Shown in pieces: positions 26,585 through 41,700 of a stretch of 64,000 nucleotides of DNA (position 1 is its first letter; each line of letters starts with the position of its first letter). Below the pieces are notes generated by a model, which was not told the origin of the DNA, made no database searches, and saw only the letters and a program-made list of their open reading frames with translations. The position numbers and the translations under genes were made by a program. Origin of the DNA: Cranoglanis bouderius (taxonomy: Eukaryota > Chordata > Actinopteri > Siluriformes > Cranoglanididae); the NCBI GenBank assembly GCA_023630585.1, contig CM042566.1, forward strand, positions 4,175,754 to 4,239,753. Reading direction: 5' to 3'.

Positions 26585-29500
26585 GTCAGTTCAGTGGCAT
26601 GTGTGGGAACTTTGACATGGTGACAGTGAATGACATGACCACAGCAGGGCACATGGAGGTCAGCAATGCTCAAGCTTTTGGAAACAGCTGGGCTCTTGGC
26701 CAGGTACGTGAGTGCAGTCAGGCATGCTACATGCCAATAAGATACCAGGGCAGTACGAGACAAACGAGAGAGGGCAGGGGGTGGTGGTGGGGAGTAATAA
26801 ACATGCTAAAATAGAGACAGTTTAAGATAATAAAATGAAATCATATTGACTTTAAACATTTTGCATAGGAACTCTGCATTTTAACATTGGAGTATGCTGC
26901 TACAAGTTATTCAGAAATAGACAAAATAACTGTTCTTTTTCCTCAATAAAAACCGGCAATGGTCTGCACTTATATAGTGCCTTTTAACCTTAGCGGTTCT
27001 ACAAAAAGCACTTTACACTGTTTTTCATCGGGAGCAACTTGGAGTTCAGTGGCTTGCCCAACAACACTTCAGCATGTGGAGGCATGTGGGCCGGAAATCG
27101 AACCGCCAACCCTATGATTAGTGGACAACCCGCTCTACCACCTGAGCCACAGCATGTGAACGTGCTGTGATTGATAATTGCACATGTGTTGCGAATGGAC
27201 ACCCCTGAAAGCCCCTTCCTTTTCCCCTATCTCACATTAGTAGGAGGTCTCTCATGTAATCTCTCATCTCCTCTAGATTTTCTCACCTGAAAGCTGTGAA
27301 TCACATGCCAATCACATAAACCAAAAAGGTGCTGGGACTATGTTCCTGTTCAATTTCACGCCCGTCTTTAATGCACTGTTCAGCTGACATTCGTTCATTA
27401 TAATAGTGTTCATTCACTATCACTTGCTAGTTTAACAACTTACTTAACGTTGGATCCCAAACTAGCAGTGACTATTTTTCTGGTGCTAAATATGACTAGC
27501 TTACTATTTGATGAATACCTTAGTGGTTAGATATATAAGCTGTGAAGTGGCATTAAGACAGACTGCCATCTGATTGGAAGGCACTGAGGGACAACATGGG
27601 ACGTTTTTAGAATTTGATTAACAGTTGTTTAACTCAGTGCATTCTGTTTGTGTGTGTATGTGTTGTACATAGTGTGAGAGTGATTTTATAGTGCGCAGAC
27701 CATGTGAAGGGGACCTGATCAGACAGCCATACGCTAAGCGAGAGTGCGCCCTTCTCTACAGTGACGTTTTCGCTTCATGCCACAATGTGGTAAGTGCCTC
27801 CTTTGGGAGTATAATGACATATTCTGTGTTCTACAGAAAAAAAGGTCATTGCTTACCCACGGCACACACACAGAGTTACGCATGTCTGTTAGTGATGCAC
27901 CAGCAGATAGCAGTGTGGCTAAGGGTAAGATTCCCAAGTGATGAGAAAATGCTTGGCAGAATTTTACCCCTATGTCCAGCAGGGGGTGTGGTTTCATAAG
28001 AAAAGGAAATTAAGGTGATGGAGTTCATTTGGCAAATTAGCTTGATTTGCCAGAACAGAGATATTATGTATTTGTGTTAATTAAATACAGTAATAATAAA
28101 AAAGAAACTAGATATATATATTTTTTAAAAATCTCTTTTCATCTACAAACCTGTTGTTGTTTTTGAGCAAATCTTTTTTTTACAGAAGCTTTTAATGCAA
28201 AAGAGGAAAGACAGTCAGGTAAAGAATACATAAGCAGAACGAAGAAAAATACCATTATAGACAATCAGGACCATAGTAATTTTTTTTTTTTTTTTAAATC
28301 AGGAAACTTGTGCATATGAGTGATGAGAAATTAGTAACTTTTTAATGCTAGAAAACATCTGTGTTAAAATAAAACTGTGATGTTCCCATGTGGTTAAGAT
28401 TAAATTATTGCTTGTTGCATTTTATATATATTAATTTTGGCACATTTTTGTGAGGGTGCACATGAACACATTTTAAAGTTGAGTTTAGGTATATTTATAT
28501 TGCTGTGTCAGTGTGTATCATTAACCCTGTTTATAATGATGATTGGCATGGACTGAATGGGAGTGTAAATCAAGCTAAGCGGACACTTAGTGTCTTGACC
28601 TGCTGTATTGTTCTGTGCTCACTGGTGTGACTAATCTCCGACAAACCCCCAGGTGGATGTGACCTGGTTTTATAAAAACTGCCTGACAGACACCTGCAAC
28701 TGCAATCGAGGGGGCGACTGCGAGTGTTTGTGCACCAGCATTGCTGCATACGCACATAAGTGCTGCCAACACGGTGTCACGGTACACTGGAGATCTCCCA
28801 CCGTCTGCCGTAAGTGCACACACAGTCTCTGCAGATGCACACAAACAATGCCATGATCTGGTGACCTGGTGACCTGCTGAACTCCGCCTGCTGTCCATCA
28901 TCATAATCAGTTTAATTAGTTAGCCAACACACTATCACATCACTAGAAAACACAACAGTACATGCATTTTGATATGTACATTGATATTGTTTCTTTGTTT
29001 CTGTTACAGCATATGACTGTGAATACTACAACCAAGGTGTGTGCTATCCTCCATCTGCTAAACATATATTTACTTACTGTACATAGGGCCATGTTCAGAG
29101 TTGACCACACATTTTAAAAGATACAGTTGAACACAAAAGTTTGTACCCCCATGGATGAAAGGATACTAAAGCTGTTCAGAGAACATGAAATAGGTTTAAG
29201 TCTGTAATAGTATAGACATAGTATAAAATATTTATATCACATTCAGAAAGGAAGATGACAAGTTTTGAACTATCATTTTCATTGGTTGAAATACTTAACT
29301 ATTTCTGTTACTTCTGATAATGAAGAAACCACATATTCTTCCCTCTGAAAACTAAGATTTAGGACATTTTTACCTTTCACTAAATAATTCTTTAAAGTCT
29401 TTTAAGTTCTTTAAATTATATGTTTCACAAGTGTTTATTGATGCAATTCCACAATCATAATGTACAGGAATTTGCAGGAGCCAAGTACACATGCTCAGTA

Positions 29501-30094
29501 TTGCTTTAATTTATGGCAAATTGCAAATCATGAAGACAGATAGACTCAAAGGCAGACAGTTCATAATCGGAAAGTCGAAAATCACTCAGGTTTGGGCTGA
29601 AATCAGGAAAAATGAGAAGCACACAAGTTACTAAGAAGTAAGAAGATATTAAATAAGCCAACTTAAAATATTTTGTGACAAACAAATGAAAACACAGGGT
29701 AGCTATACACAAACTAATCAGAGAAAAAACAAGAAATAGGTGAAAATACTCAGGAAAACAAACCAATGACAAGATCGGGGCAGAGAAATTATGAACGCAG
29801 GAAGTAAAACCAAGACAAAAGCTCATGGTGCTCATGGAGCTGCAACGCAAAGGACAAGATTTTGACACTAAATATCCTTATTCTTCCATTATAATTGAGT
29901 TTGGAGTAAACAGGTTTTCTGTTTGTTTGTCAAAATAAATAATAATGTTAAATGTTTATCCATGTTAATCAAACATACATTACAGATGCAGTGGATTGAT
30001 ATTAGTATACAGAAATATTCCTGTAACTGAATATGGCCCATAGACATATTGAGAAATATATATTTTAAAATAGTTCAACTCTACACACCTACCT

Positions 30095-30138
<44 letters not shown>

Positions 30139-33100
30139 AGAGCTGGGTGAGGGTCCATTCACTTTGTCCGCCACTGAGCTGAATGACTCAGTGTGTGTGT
30201 TTGGAGCAAATGTCAGTAGTGGAGAGGTGTTTCCTCTGCTGAAGACTAGCACTCAGCCAACTGCCATCTTCAACCTCATGATCACCAGTGGACTTTACAA
30301 GGACCGAGCTTCACGTGAGCTCACACTTTTACATGTGATTGTTACGATACGTGTTATTTGGTGGTGATCAAGGCTGGAAATTAACACCAGCCTGCCAGCC
30401 AAATGTGAGTATTTTTTTCCCCTGGCAGGTAACTTCATTAAAGAAAAAGAACAAGTGAATTATATCGTTTATATATGTACCATTTTGTAGCTTGTCACTC
30501 ACGCAAGCCAAACTTACAGGTCATATATGGACAAAATATTTGGTAGATTTGGATGTTTTGAAGACTTGGTGATTCCTTAAACTCTTTAGTTTCACTTTAC
30601 TGAACAAATTAATAGTAGTTAGTCAATAATATGGTTCAACAACAATAGCTAAATAATGAACTGGGAGTTTTAGGGTGTGATGACAAGTGAAACAGTAAGG
30701 TTAAAAAAAACAACAACATAATTTCTGATTGTTACCAGGGATTTCTTCCCATTTATTTGTAGTGGAATTAATAAAAAACACCTCCCCCAGAATTAGCAGA
30801 ATTAGTGGATTACCACAACATCTGGTATAACAAATTTACCACTGGAGACCGTCAGTATGTCGGTTAGTGAAAATGCTGACTGGCTACTAAATTTTGAAAA
30901 ACAACTAGTCACACTGGCTGGCGAGCTACAAAGTTAGTTTTCAGTCCTGATGTTGTTGTTTTAAAAGCTGTGCAGAGTATTAGAGCATTAGAGATCTTTT
31001 TGTTATGCTGCTCTGGTCTTTAGGACTCCCTACTGTCTCATTGGAGTCTGCCGAGCGCCCAAACTACTTCCTGTGTGTCACACCGGGTCGGGTCGTGCGC
31101 CTGGAGCACTGGAGACCCGATGAGGACTTTCGCCGCCAGGCAACCTTCATTCATCACCAGGGCTTGTGGTTGCCCGGGCGATCTTCTTTTGAGCTGCACA
31201 GCCAGAAGGGCGTCTTCATTACACTCACACACACACATGCACGTGCACAGAGCTACGACAACTCGTACTCTTTCAAGGCCAGCAGCAGTTTTACCATTGA
31301 GGGTAAGAAAGTTCTCATAAACACATTAACCCACACATAGACCGTGACCACCTTTAACCCTTTTCATCTGTTCAGGGCTTATTAATTGAAGTATCATTGA
31401 CCCCGGCCGTTTCTTTAAAATCTATTAAAAAAAAACAATATACATAATCTAATGCTATCATTAATAATATAAACAATATTTATGAAAATAGACACATGAA
31501 TCCCTTTGATATGATCCCTTTGTCTGTGTGCATGCATGGACATTAGTGCAATTAGAGCATTTTTTGCAGTTTTTATTTAAACTGGACAAACTACAGAATA
31601 CTAAATATAAACAGGCTCAAACTTCTAATACATCTGCACCTAATACAGTATTGTTAATGCGTTTTTTTTCCCTTATCTGTCTGTGCTTATGTATTAGAGA
31701 GCAGTTTTGTGATTCCATATCGACTGATGTGTGAGTGGAAATACCATGCATGTGCCAGCGCATGTGTGAAAACATGCAGAGATCCTGATGCCACACGCTG
31801 CCAGTTCTTGCCTCTGTAAGATTCAGAATTTGATGCACTTAAGAAAATTGGAATTTTATCCATCAGCCTTCACTCTACTACTCAAAGCCCCACCAGGGGC
31901 AGTAAGAATCACCTGGATAACGTATGCCACAATGTTGTGAGGAACTGACACATTTTAAGACTAGCTGGAAAGGTGTTTGGAGATGACTGGGGTTTCACCA
32001 GAAAGTGGCATAAGAGTTTTTTTTTTCTTTTCCAGTTTTGGAGGACAAGCTACCTGCAGTTTAGGCCATAGTCACAAGCTGCTATGTGAATAGCTCCATA
32101 TGGTTTACATGTGTACCAAGTGAGAAGAAAGAGAAAGATGACTAGGACAGCATTAATTAATGCAAATACTGCATCATGTGTCATTCTGTGATGTTGCTGG
32201 AAGGTCACAGCAACAACATCATACACGAATGTACATGTTCTCCAGGTGATTTTTACCGTCCTTACTGTTAGCAGGGGTGAAATAAAACCAAGTTTTGTTG
32301 TTTGCTGTTTGTGTATATGCAGTAGAAAAACACCCTTACAGGTATCCTTAAAATCACTTATTTTTAAAACTCATTGTACAAGTATCAGTGGTACTGCACT
32401 CACGGCACTCATGGCACTGAAACCCTGTGTGTGTGCAGTGTGGAAGGCTGTTTCCCCCGCTGTCCGAAAACCATGGTGCTGGATGAAGTCACGAGGAGGT
32501 GTGTGTACCAAGAAGACTGTGAGTACCACCAACATCTGCTACTTCAGCATTTCTCTCCTCATCAGCTTTGCTCAAAGCAAACATGGTGGAATTCTGCTTA
32601 CGACTGAAATGTTGGTTTTCTTATTTCTCTGCAGGCGTAACACTTTCACCAACTCCTACTCCTTACGTGTTTGTGACTCGGTCTAACAGAACCACCACAG
32701 TTCCTACCACGATGGTTCCGACAACCGTGACTACAACCACGACCACTACAGCTACCACCACTGCTCCCACAACGACCACAACGACCACTCCTCCCACCAC
32801 TGCAGGCACCACTAGCACGACTGGGGCTCCTACTTCAGTCCCCACAACATCTACCTTTATTACAACAACTCCTGAAATCCTTATATCTTCTCCACCAATC
32901 ACAGAAAGCACTTTTGTTACCTCAACTCCGCCCACCACAAAGCCAACCACGCCCCCTACGACTACCTCTGTTACCACTACATCACCGCCACCCACCACTA
33001 CAGAGATACTGACCACAACTGAGGAAACAACCACTTCCATCATCACTACTACAACTCCTTTCACCACTCATCCCAGTACAACAATGACCCCTCTTATCAC

Positions 33101-36100
33101 CACAGAGACGCCCCCTGTTTCCACGGTAACCGAGCACTTTATTTTGACGTCAACAGCAGAAACACCCCCGGAGCCAACGTCCACTGCCCCCTCCTCATCT
33201 CCCACGACACTCCGTGCAACAACCACCCTTCCTGCTTTCGTTCTCCCCACTGGACCCTGCACGGTGAGCTTAGTGTTAAAAATAATACTTTGTTAAACAT
33301 GTCAGCATTATATGAAAAATAACGTACATAGTATTGTTTGTTGATGATGTGGTGTTTAATTTTTCAACCTGAACAAACTTTTATTTTTCTCAAAAATCAT
33401 GCAAGTACAGAAGTTGCTTATTATGATTGCCACATTATGTTTAACCAATTAGGCGAAGGTAGGTAATGTCTGAGCAGGAAAACTTTTAGCCTACTTTTAA
33501 ACCTCATACAGTAGAGCTCATCCATCCATCCATCCATTTTCTGTACCACTTATCCTACACAGGGTCATGGGGATCCTGGAGCCTATCCCAGGTGACTCGG
33601 GGCACAAGGCGTGGGACACCCTGGAGAGGGTGATAGAGCTCATCATTATATTAATTATGATAATCAAAGCATCATTACAAAATTTTAAATAAATGATGTT
33701 TGTTAGGTTACTTTTTTAACTGTGGCATATTGAGCGATCCAGCAAACCAAGCGACACATTATAATTAAGTAAAACAGACTTACAGTTAGTTCTTATTCTT
33801 ACTCATTGTAAGTTTTGATAATAAATTAAATAAAACTACACAATAGCAAAACGCTTATCAAATTTTTACTTTGCGTACACAGTCTATTGTATCATCATTG
33901 AATTGAAGTTCATTTTTTAAAACGAAATCAGTTCATATTAGTCAGCTAAGCAAACTGGATCCTAGCTTAGTCTTAGACATAAGTGTTACACAAACAGTTT
34001 AAAAAAAATTGCTGTTTGTTCACTAAATCACTCTTGCGTTAACCCACACCCTTAACTCTAAATCTGAAAAGGATTAAATGTAGTGAAACCTCATGTCTGC
34101 GATCCAATAACTCCTTGTAGCTTGAGGCATTCTTGCCCTGCTGCCAGTGTGGCCACATCAGTAATGCAGCATTACAGCTGTGGGGTGGGATTAAAGAGGT
34201 ATGGTGTGGTTCACATGAATTTACTGGCAAACATTCTGTCACTGGGCAATTCATAATCTCATCAGGAAGGTTTCTTAGCTCAAAACATAGTGTATCATGG
34301 AATACATCTAATGAGGAAATGTGGTATGAATGTGTTTTTCTTTGGGTGATTTGTTCCTGTTTAGCCTCCATTCTCTGTGCGAGTTGATGAGTGCAGTGAG
34401 TACATCTGCTTTAATGGGCAGCTGATGCTACACAACTCCTCCCAGCACTGCAGATTCAACATCACCCAACCACAATGTAACCTGCTGGGCATGCCCATTC
34501 AGATCAACACAGACCCTTGCTGTCCACTTTGGCGCTGTCCATGTAAGACACGCACCTTATTCCGACACTAGAATCAAAGTCGACATACGGCAAAATCCTA
34601 CATAAATATTCACTTAGTGACCATATTAATAGATACATCTTTATCAGGAAAGCCTATCATATACTGTAGGTGTACTTTTACTGGTTGTAGCCCATCTGCA
34701 GTGGTAGAAAGGGACCACTGTACACACAGCACTACTGCTGCTGCACCTGATGCACTTGTATCACACATCCTACAGTGTTAGTGCCACTGCTGTTCTAACA
34801 ATCACCCACCTCCTAAATAGTATCTGCACCGTGGTGGTGATATGGTGGCCCCTATCCACTAATGGTTAGAGACTGACTGATTCATTGTGCATAGCAACAG
34901 ACCGGCTACTGTCAATCATTGGTCTTTTTATCGCTGACCTTCTTTAGAATCATCTACACAGTCAGAGAGTTATACTGTGTGTGATTACCTCTATGCATTG
35001 GCATTGCAAAACCACCAGTTTTTTATTGAATTTTTTATTTTTTTTTTATTAAAAATTTGGTTTAACTATGACGACCATCTTTGTGTCATGGCACACAACA
35101 AATTTTGGTTATACAGCTGTCTACGCAAACCTCAAAGGTGGTCCTAACTCCTTTGTACTTAAGTCCAAATGTAATGCTCAAGATTGCTCACAGTTCCACT
35201 TTTAGGGTCAATTTATAATGGGAAGATTTCGATTCTCAGTCTCTTTTTTTTTTTATGAGGTAATTAAAAGCAGTAATTGACTACAGCGCAGAAGTCACTT
35301 ACTGCTTTTTTTTTTTTTTTTTTTATCACAGGAGAAACAACACCACAGCTCTGTTTTTGATGCTGTTCATTTGTAAAACACCCAAATTAACACTGTACTT
35401 CCATATTTGGATAAAATCTATTCACGCATACCAACAGTACACCTGTACCAACATGATAGATCAGGCTGGTTCTTTAAATCGGGCCCTCAAGATCCACTGT
35501 CCTGCAGAGTTCACCTCCAATCTCAAACTCAATTTTTAGAGCAGAATGCTACTACAGAGAACTTATTATTGTGAAAATTTCAGGTTCGTATCTGGTCCCC
35601 TACCAGAGATATTCAACCCAAAATTAAGGGAAATTTTTAAAAAATTGCACTTTCTTGCCCCCATAAATAAATAAGAGTCTCAAACCAGAAATGTCCTGCA
35701 TGCACACTATACCTGCCCAGGTATCCCCTAAAAATTTAAGACTGAGACTTGAACCCTTCTCATTATAAATTGACCCTAAAAGTGGAACTGTGAGCAATCT
35801 TACATTGAGCATTACATTTGGACTTAAGTTCTAAGACTAAGGAACAAGAATGTGTAAAATGTTTATATACTATACAGGTGCATCTCAATAAATTAGAATG
35901 TCGTGGAAAAGTTCATTTATTTCAGTAATTCAACTCAAATTGTGAAACTCGTGTATTAAATAAATTCAATGCACACAGACTGAAGTAGTTTAAGTCTTTG
36001 GTTCTTTTAATTGTGATGATTTTGGTTTACATTTAACAAAAACCCACCAATTCACTATCTCAACAAATTAGAATATGGTGACATGCCAATCAGCTAATCA

Positions 36101-38676
36101 ACTCAAAACACCTGCAAAGGTTTCCTGAGCCTTCAAAATGGTCTCTCAGTTTGGTTCACTAGGTAAGCCACAAACATTCACTGCCAAAGAAGCTGGCTGT
36201 TCACAGAGTGCTGTATCCAAGCATGTTAACAGAAAGTTGAGTGGAAGGAAAAAGTGTGGAAGAAAAAGCTGCACAACCAACCGAGAGAACCGCAGCCTTA
36301 TGAGGATTGTCAAGCAAAATCGATTCAAGAATTTGAGTGAACTTCACAAGGAATGGACTGAGGCTGGGGTCAAGGCATCAAGAGCCACCACACACAGATG
36401 TGTCAAGGAATTTGGCTACAGTTGTGGTATTCCTCTTGTTAAGCCACTCCTGAACCACAGACAACGTCAGAGGCGTCTTACCTGGGCTAAGGAGAAGAAG
36501 AACTGGACTGTTGCCCAGTGGTCCAAAGTCCTCTTTTCAGATGAGAGCAAGTTTTGTATTTCATTTGGAAACCAAGGTCCTAGAGTCTGGAGGAAGGGTG
36601 GAGAAGCTCATAGCCCAAGTTGCTTGAAGTCCAGTGTTAAGTGATGACAGTCTGTGATGATTTGGGGTGCAATGTCATCTGCTGGTGTTAGTCCATTGTG
36701 TTTTTTGAAAACCAAAGTCACTGCATCCATTTACCAAGAAATTTTGGAGCACTTCATGCTTCCTTCTGCTGACCAGCTTTTTGAAGATGCTGATTTCATT
36801 TTCCAGCAGGATTTGGCACCTGCCCACACTGCCAAAAGCACCAAAAGTTGGTTAAATGACCATGGTGTTGGTATGCTTGACTGGCCAGCAAACTCACCAG
36901 ACCTGAACCCCATAGAGAATCTATGGGGTATTGTCAAGAGGAAAATGAGAAACAGGAGACCAAAAAATGCAGATGAGCTGAAGGCCACTGTCAAAGAAAC
37001 CTGGGCTTCCATACCACCTCAGCAGTGCCACAAACTGATCACCTCCATGCCACGCTGAATTGAGGCAGTAATTAAAGCAAAAGGAGCCCCTACCAAGTAT
37101 TGAGTACATGTACAGTAAATGAACATACTTTCCAGAAGGCCAACAATTCACTAAAAATGTTTTTTTATTGGTCTTATGAAATATTCTAATTTGTTGAGAT
37201 AGTGAATTGGTGGGTTTTTGTTAAATGTGAGCCAAAATCATCACAATTAAAGAACCAAAGACTTAAACTACTTCAGTCTGTGTGCATTGAATTTATTTAA
37301 TACACAAGTTTCACAATTTGAGTTGAATTACTGAAATAAATGAACTTTTCCACGACATTCTAATTTATTGAGATGCACCTGTATGTACATGTACCTTGTA
37401 ATGTGTTTTTGTTCCAAAGAGCTAGGCCCATCCTGAGCTGAGATATTAAGGTTTCCATAAACAGCTGTACAACCAAAATTTGTTGTGTGCCATGACACAA
37501 AGATCGTAATTAAACCAAGTAAAATTTAAATAAAAAAAACAAAACAAAAAACAACCAACCAAACAAAAAAACCTGGTGATTTTGCAATGACAATACAGAG
37601 AGATAATCACTCAAAAAAATTAGGAAAATTGAAAACGGTCGAGCAACCGACTTTGCAATTATTGGACCACTTGAGATGGAATGACCCTTAAGGAAGATAT
37701 AACAAGTATTAATATTACTCATTTTATCTATACAAATAAGCTCAGACACTGATACTGATACTGATGTGTGTGTACTGTCAGGCCGCTGCTCTATAATCTC
37801 AGACCTTCGCGTGATCACATTTGACGGGAACAATGTTGCTCTGTATGATAATGGTTCCTATATACTGGTCCACCTGCCTCGAGAGAACATTGTTGGACAT
37901 GTCGAGAAATGCCCCACCAGTGAGGTGAATAACACACACTAACTTTTCAATAGCCTATGTCAGTATACACAAAAACATGAATACTTGTTTTTTTTCCCCC
38001 TGAAGTATTAATTCATTCTTTTTGTGTTTCAGAGTGTGAACTACATTAGACGACCCGTAAGTTTACTGTTAGTGAAGAATATGATTGTCGGTCTGACAAT
38101 AATTAAAGTAGAGCTTTTATGTCTTTAATTTCTGCCCCTTCTTACCTCTCTCTCTCTCTCTCTCTCTGACAGACTCCTACAGGTGGAACCTCTGGCCTGT
38201 GTTTTAAGAAGTTGAACATAACCACTCATGCCTACAGGATCATGATCAGTCGCCTTGACCGCAAGGTACACAGCCATTTAAGTGACATTAGCTTGCTAGA
38301 CACATAATCATACCCAAAACACTGTCTGATATATTTTATTAAAGCTCACAAGCTGTCTATTCCATTATTTTAAAAGTATATGCCACGTTTGAACGAGTAA
38401 TGTTTTGTGATTTCTCAGCGCCACATTTTTTTTTTGTGTCGTATTTATGAATGTTAAGCTGTAATGCTTTCTTTGCCTGGTGGGATGTAGGTATCTGTGA
38501 ACCAGATCAAAGCTCGGTTGCCGTTCACCAGATTGAACCTGCATATCGATGACACAGGGACCATGTACATCATTCACACCCCCAGTGGAATCAATATCCA
38601 GTGGTACCACAGCACCGGTATCATGGTCCTACAGTATGGCGCCCCTGATAACACCTCCACCCGAGGCCTCTGCGGT

Positions 38677-38772
<96 letters not shown>

Positions 38773-41700
38773 CCGCTCGTTCCTATGCAGATTTTTTTAT
38801 TTGTGCATAAGAACCCTTATGAAAATTAACTGTACCTTTTTGGCTAAAAAAAGAAACAAAAGAGAACTATGATCACTTTTTTATCACTTCAATTAAAAAA
38901 TAACCAAACTTTAAAGGAAACATGTTGGAGTAATATAGATGTCGTATGATATTTGTTTTTTGCCATGTGAATGTTATGATAGAGTATATGACAGCTACAG
39001 TTTACAGAGTTGAGACAGAAAAGCAGAAACCAGGGTAAGTCAGAGAAAAAAAAGAAAGGATGTCCTTCATATCAAATATAATTCAATATCAAACTATGGT
39101 TTTCATCCACATTTCATCCGCAACTTATTATAGCGTCATAAGAGTAAAATAACAGTTAATATAGGCACATAAGCATAGCAATACAAGGGTAATGTCATGG
39201 CCAAGTATATAACGCAACTATAAATACCATTAAGGCACCAAAGAAATTGTTAAGTGGATACTAACCATAATTATCATAAATTAATGGGAATCCTCAGTAA
39301 ACAATAATGAATTTATGTAAAGGTAATCCTAAACTGGATATGCCAGTGTATCGATAAACAGAAGACATGATCAATGGATGATTGAAATCATTTTTTCAAA
39401 TATTCAAGTGTGTTCGAGACATTTTAATGTGTGCTTTGTCTCTCAGGCTGCTGCGACGGTAACCCAGCAGATGACTTACGCTTGCCCAACGGGACTGTGA
39501 TGCAAAATGTGGAGGACATCCCTTTGTTTCTTCACAGTTGGATGGTGGACACATCTGAGGAGTCGGATTACTTCCGGAGAGTGGGAGACAACTGCACCAC
39601 GGGAAACTGTACCAAATGTTTTCAAATGCTCAACCAGAGCCCCTTCTCCCAGTGTCACCACCAGGTCCTGCACAGATATATAAATATTTATGAAAATTGT
39701 ATTGCTTTAATTAGCAAAGACAGAACAGAGCAGGATTGAGGTACAATATAAAAACAGCAAATGCAAGATAGCGAAAATAATGGCATATAGAAAACAAATG
39801 CAATATAGTAAAGTACCTGAGATTCTTTCAGTGGTACTAATAATGCTAACTAAAGATGTGTTTGTAACAGATTGCACAGTGCCAGGAGTCCACAAAGTTG
39901 CATTTAAGGCAACAGTTTCAACAGTTTCAGCTTCCTATTCAGTTATTCTTCTTAAAGCATATTATCCAGTGACTAGTATGCATTATTCACTAACTACAGT
40001 AAAACTAATAGAATGTAGCTTCACTCGTATAGTAACAAATGTTAAGAATAAAATTTTAAATTATGTAAATCTATGTAGAACAATACATGATTTAATTAAT
40101 TAAAGTGATTAATTAAATTAAACACAGGGTGGTGGTTTAATCCCTCCGGCTTCCTCCCATCTGCCAAAAACACGCCAGTAGGTGGCTTGATTGAATGCTA
40201 AATTGTCCGTAGGTGTGAAAGAGTGTGTGAATGTGTGTGTGCATGGTACCCTGCAATACACTGGCATCCCAACCAGGGCATATTCTCCCCTCATGCCCAG
40301 TGTTCCTGGGCTCCGGAATCACTGTGACCCTGACAAGGATAAAACAGTTAATGAAAGTGAGTGATTAAGGATTAAAATAAAAACTAAAATGACATATGAA
40401 CATCTCTATACATTAAAAATACCAGGGTTTATGAATATCCAATATTGGAAATTTGGCATGTCTTCTTGCTATCACTAAAGTCTAGCCAACTACAGCCGTG
40501 GCCAAAAGTTTTGAGAATGACACAAATATTAATTTTCACAAAGTCTGCTGCTTCAGTGTTTTTAGATCTTTTTGTCAGATGTTACTAACTGTTACTGAAG
40601 TATAATCACAAGCATTTCATAAGTGTCAATGGCTTTTATTGACAATTATATGAAGTTTATGCAAAGAGTCAATATTTGCAGTGTTGACTCTTCTTTTTCA
40701 AGACCTCTGCAATTTGCCCTGGCATGCTGTCAATCAACTTCTGGGCCAGTCCAATCCCTGTACTTTTTGCAGAATAGCAGTCTGTCCCTGATGTTTTTCC
40801 TGGAGAGAAGTGGCTTCTTTGCTGCCCTTCTTGACTCCAGGCCATCCTCCAAAAGTCTTCGCCTTACTGTGCGTGCAGATGGACTCACACCTGCCTGCTG
40901 CCATTCCTGAGCAAGCTCTGCACTGGTGGTGCCCCGATCCCGCAGATGAATCAACTTTAGGAGACGGTCCTGGTGCTTGCTGGACTTTCTTGGGTGCCCT
41001 GAAGCCTTCTTCACAACAGTTGAACCTCTCTCCTTGAAGGTCTTGATGATCCGATAAATGGTTGATTTAGGTGCAATCTTACTAGCAGCAATATCCTTGC
41101 CTGTGAATCCCTTTTTGTGCAAAGCAATGATGGCTGCACGTGTTTCCTTGCAGGTAACCATAGTTAACAGAGGAAGAACAATAATTTCAAGTGCCACCCT
41201 CCTTTTAAAGCTTCCAGTCTGTTATTCTAACTCAATCAGCATGACAGAGTGATCTCCAGCCTTGTCCTCATTAACACTCTCACCTGTGTTAACGAGAGAA
41301 TCACTGACATGATGTCAGCTGGTCCTTTTGTGGAAGGGCTGAAATGCAGTGGACATGTTTTTTTGGGATTAAGTTCATTTTCATGGCAAAAAGGGACTTT
41401 GAAATTAATTGCAATTCATCTGATCACTCTTCATAACATTCTGGAGTATATGCAAATTGCCATCATAAAAAGTGAGGCAGCAGACTTTGTAAAAATTAAT
41501 ATTTGTGTCATTCTCAAAACTTTTGGCCACGGCTGTACTTTCACTATCTGATTTTTGATTTTCTATTATTTAACTACAGCCAAATAAAAATGATAAGAAA
41601 TTATAATAAATAATTATTCTGTTCATTACTACTTTTAGTACTTGTATGTAAGTTAAGTTCTGAGGCTAAAGGTTAACAGGTGACATATCATCCTGTAATA

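Larger units (their letters stand above)
34983..37603. mobile_element. Long inverted-repeat (foldback) element split by a Tc1 insertion
   Basis: Left arm 34983-35223 and a right arm in two parts, 35757-35835 and about 37440-37603, are inverted copies. Shared blocks include TTTGTGTCATGGCACACAAC with AAATTTTGGTT on the outer part and TTAAGTCCAAATGTAATGCT with TTCCACTTTTAGGGTCAATT on the inner part. The right arm is broken by the 1507-bp element at 35875-37381. Without that insertion the element would be about 1.1 kb. No coding sequence of its own was found and its superfamily is unknown. Confidence 0.75.

Noticed and set aside
29506..29868. 120-residue minus-strand open frame in intron 31
   Set aside because: No domain, hydrophobic low-complexity composition, AT-rich background; no start or splice support.
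32663..33067. Minus-strand valine-rich open frame
   Set aside because: It is the antisense of the Thr/Pro-rich mucin exon, whose codon bias keeps the opposite strand open.
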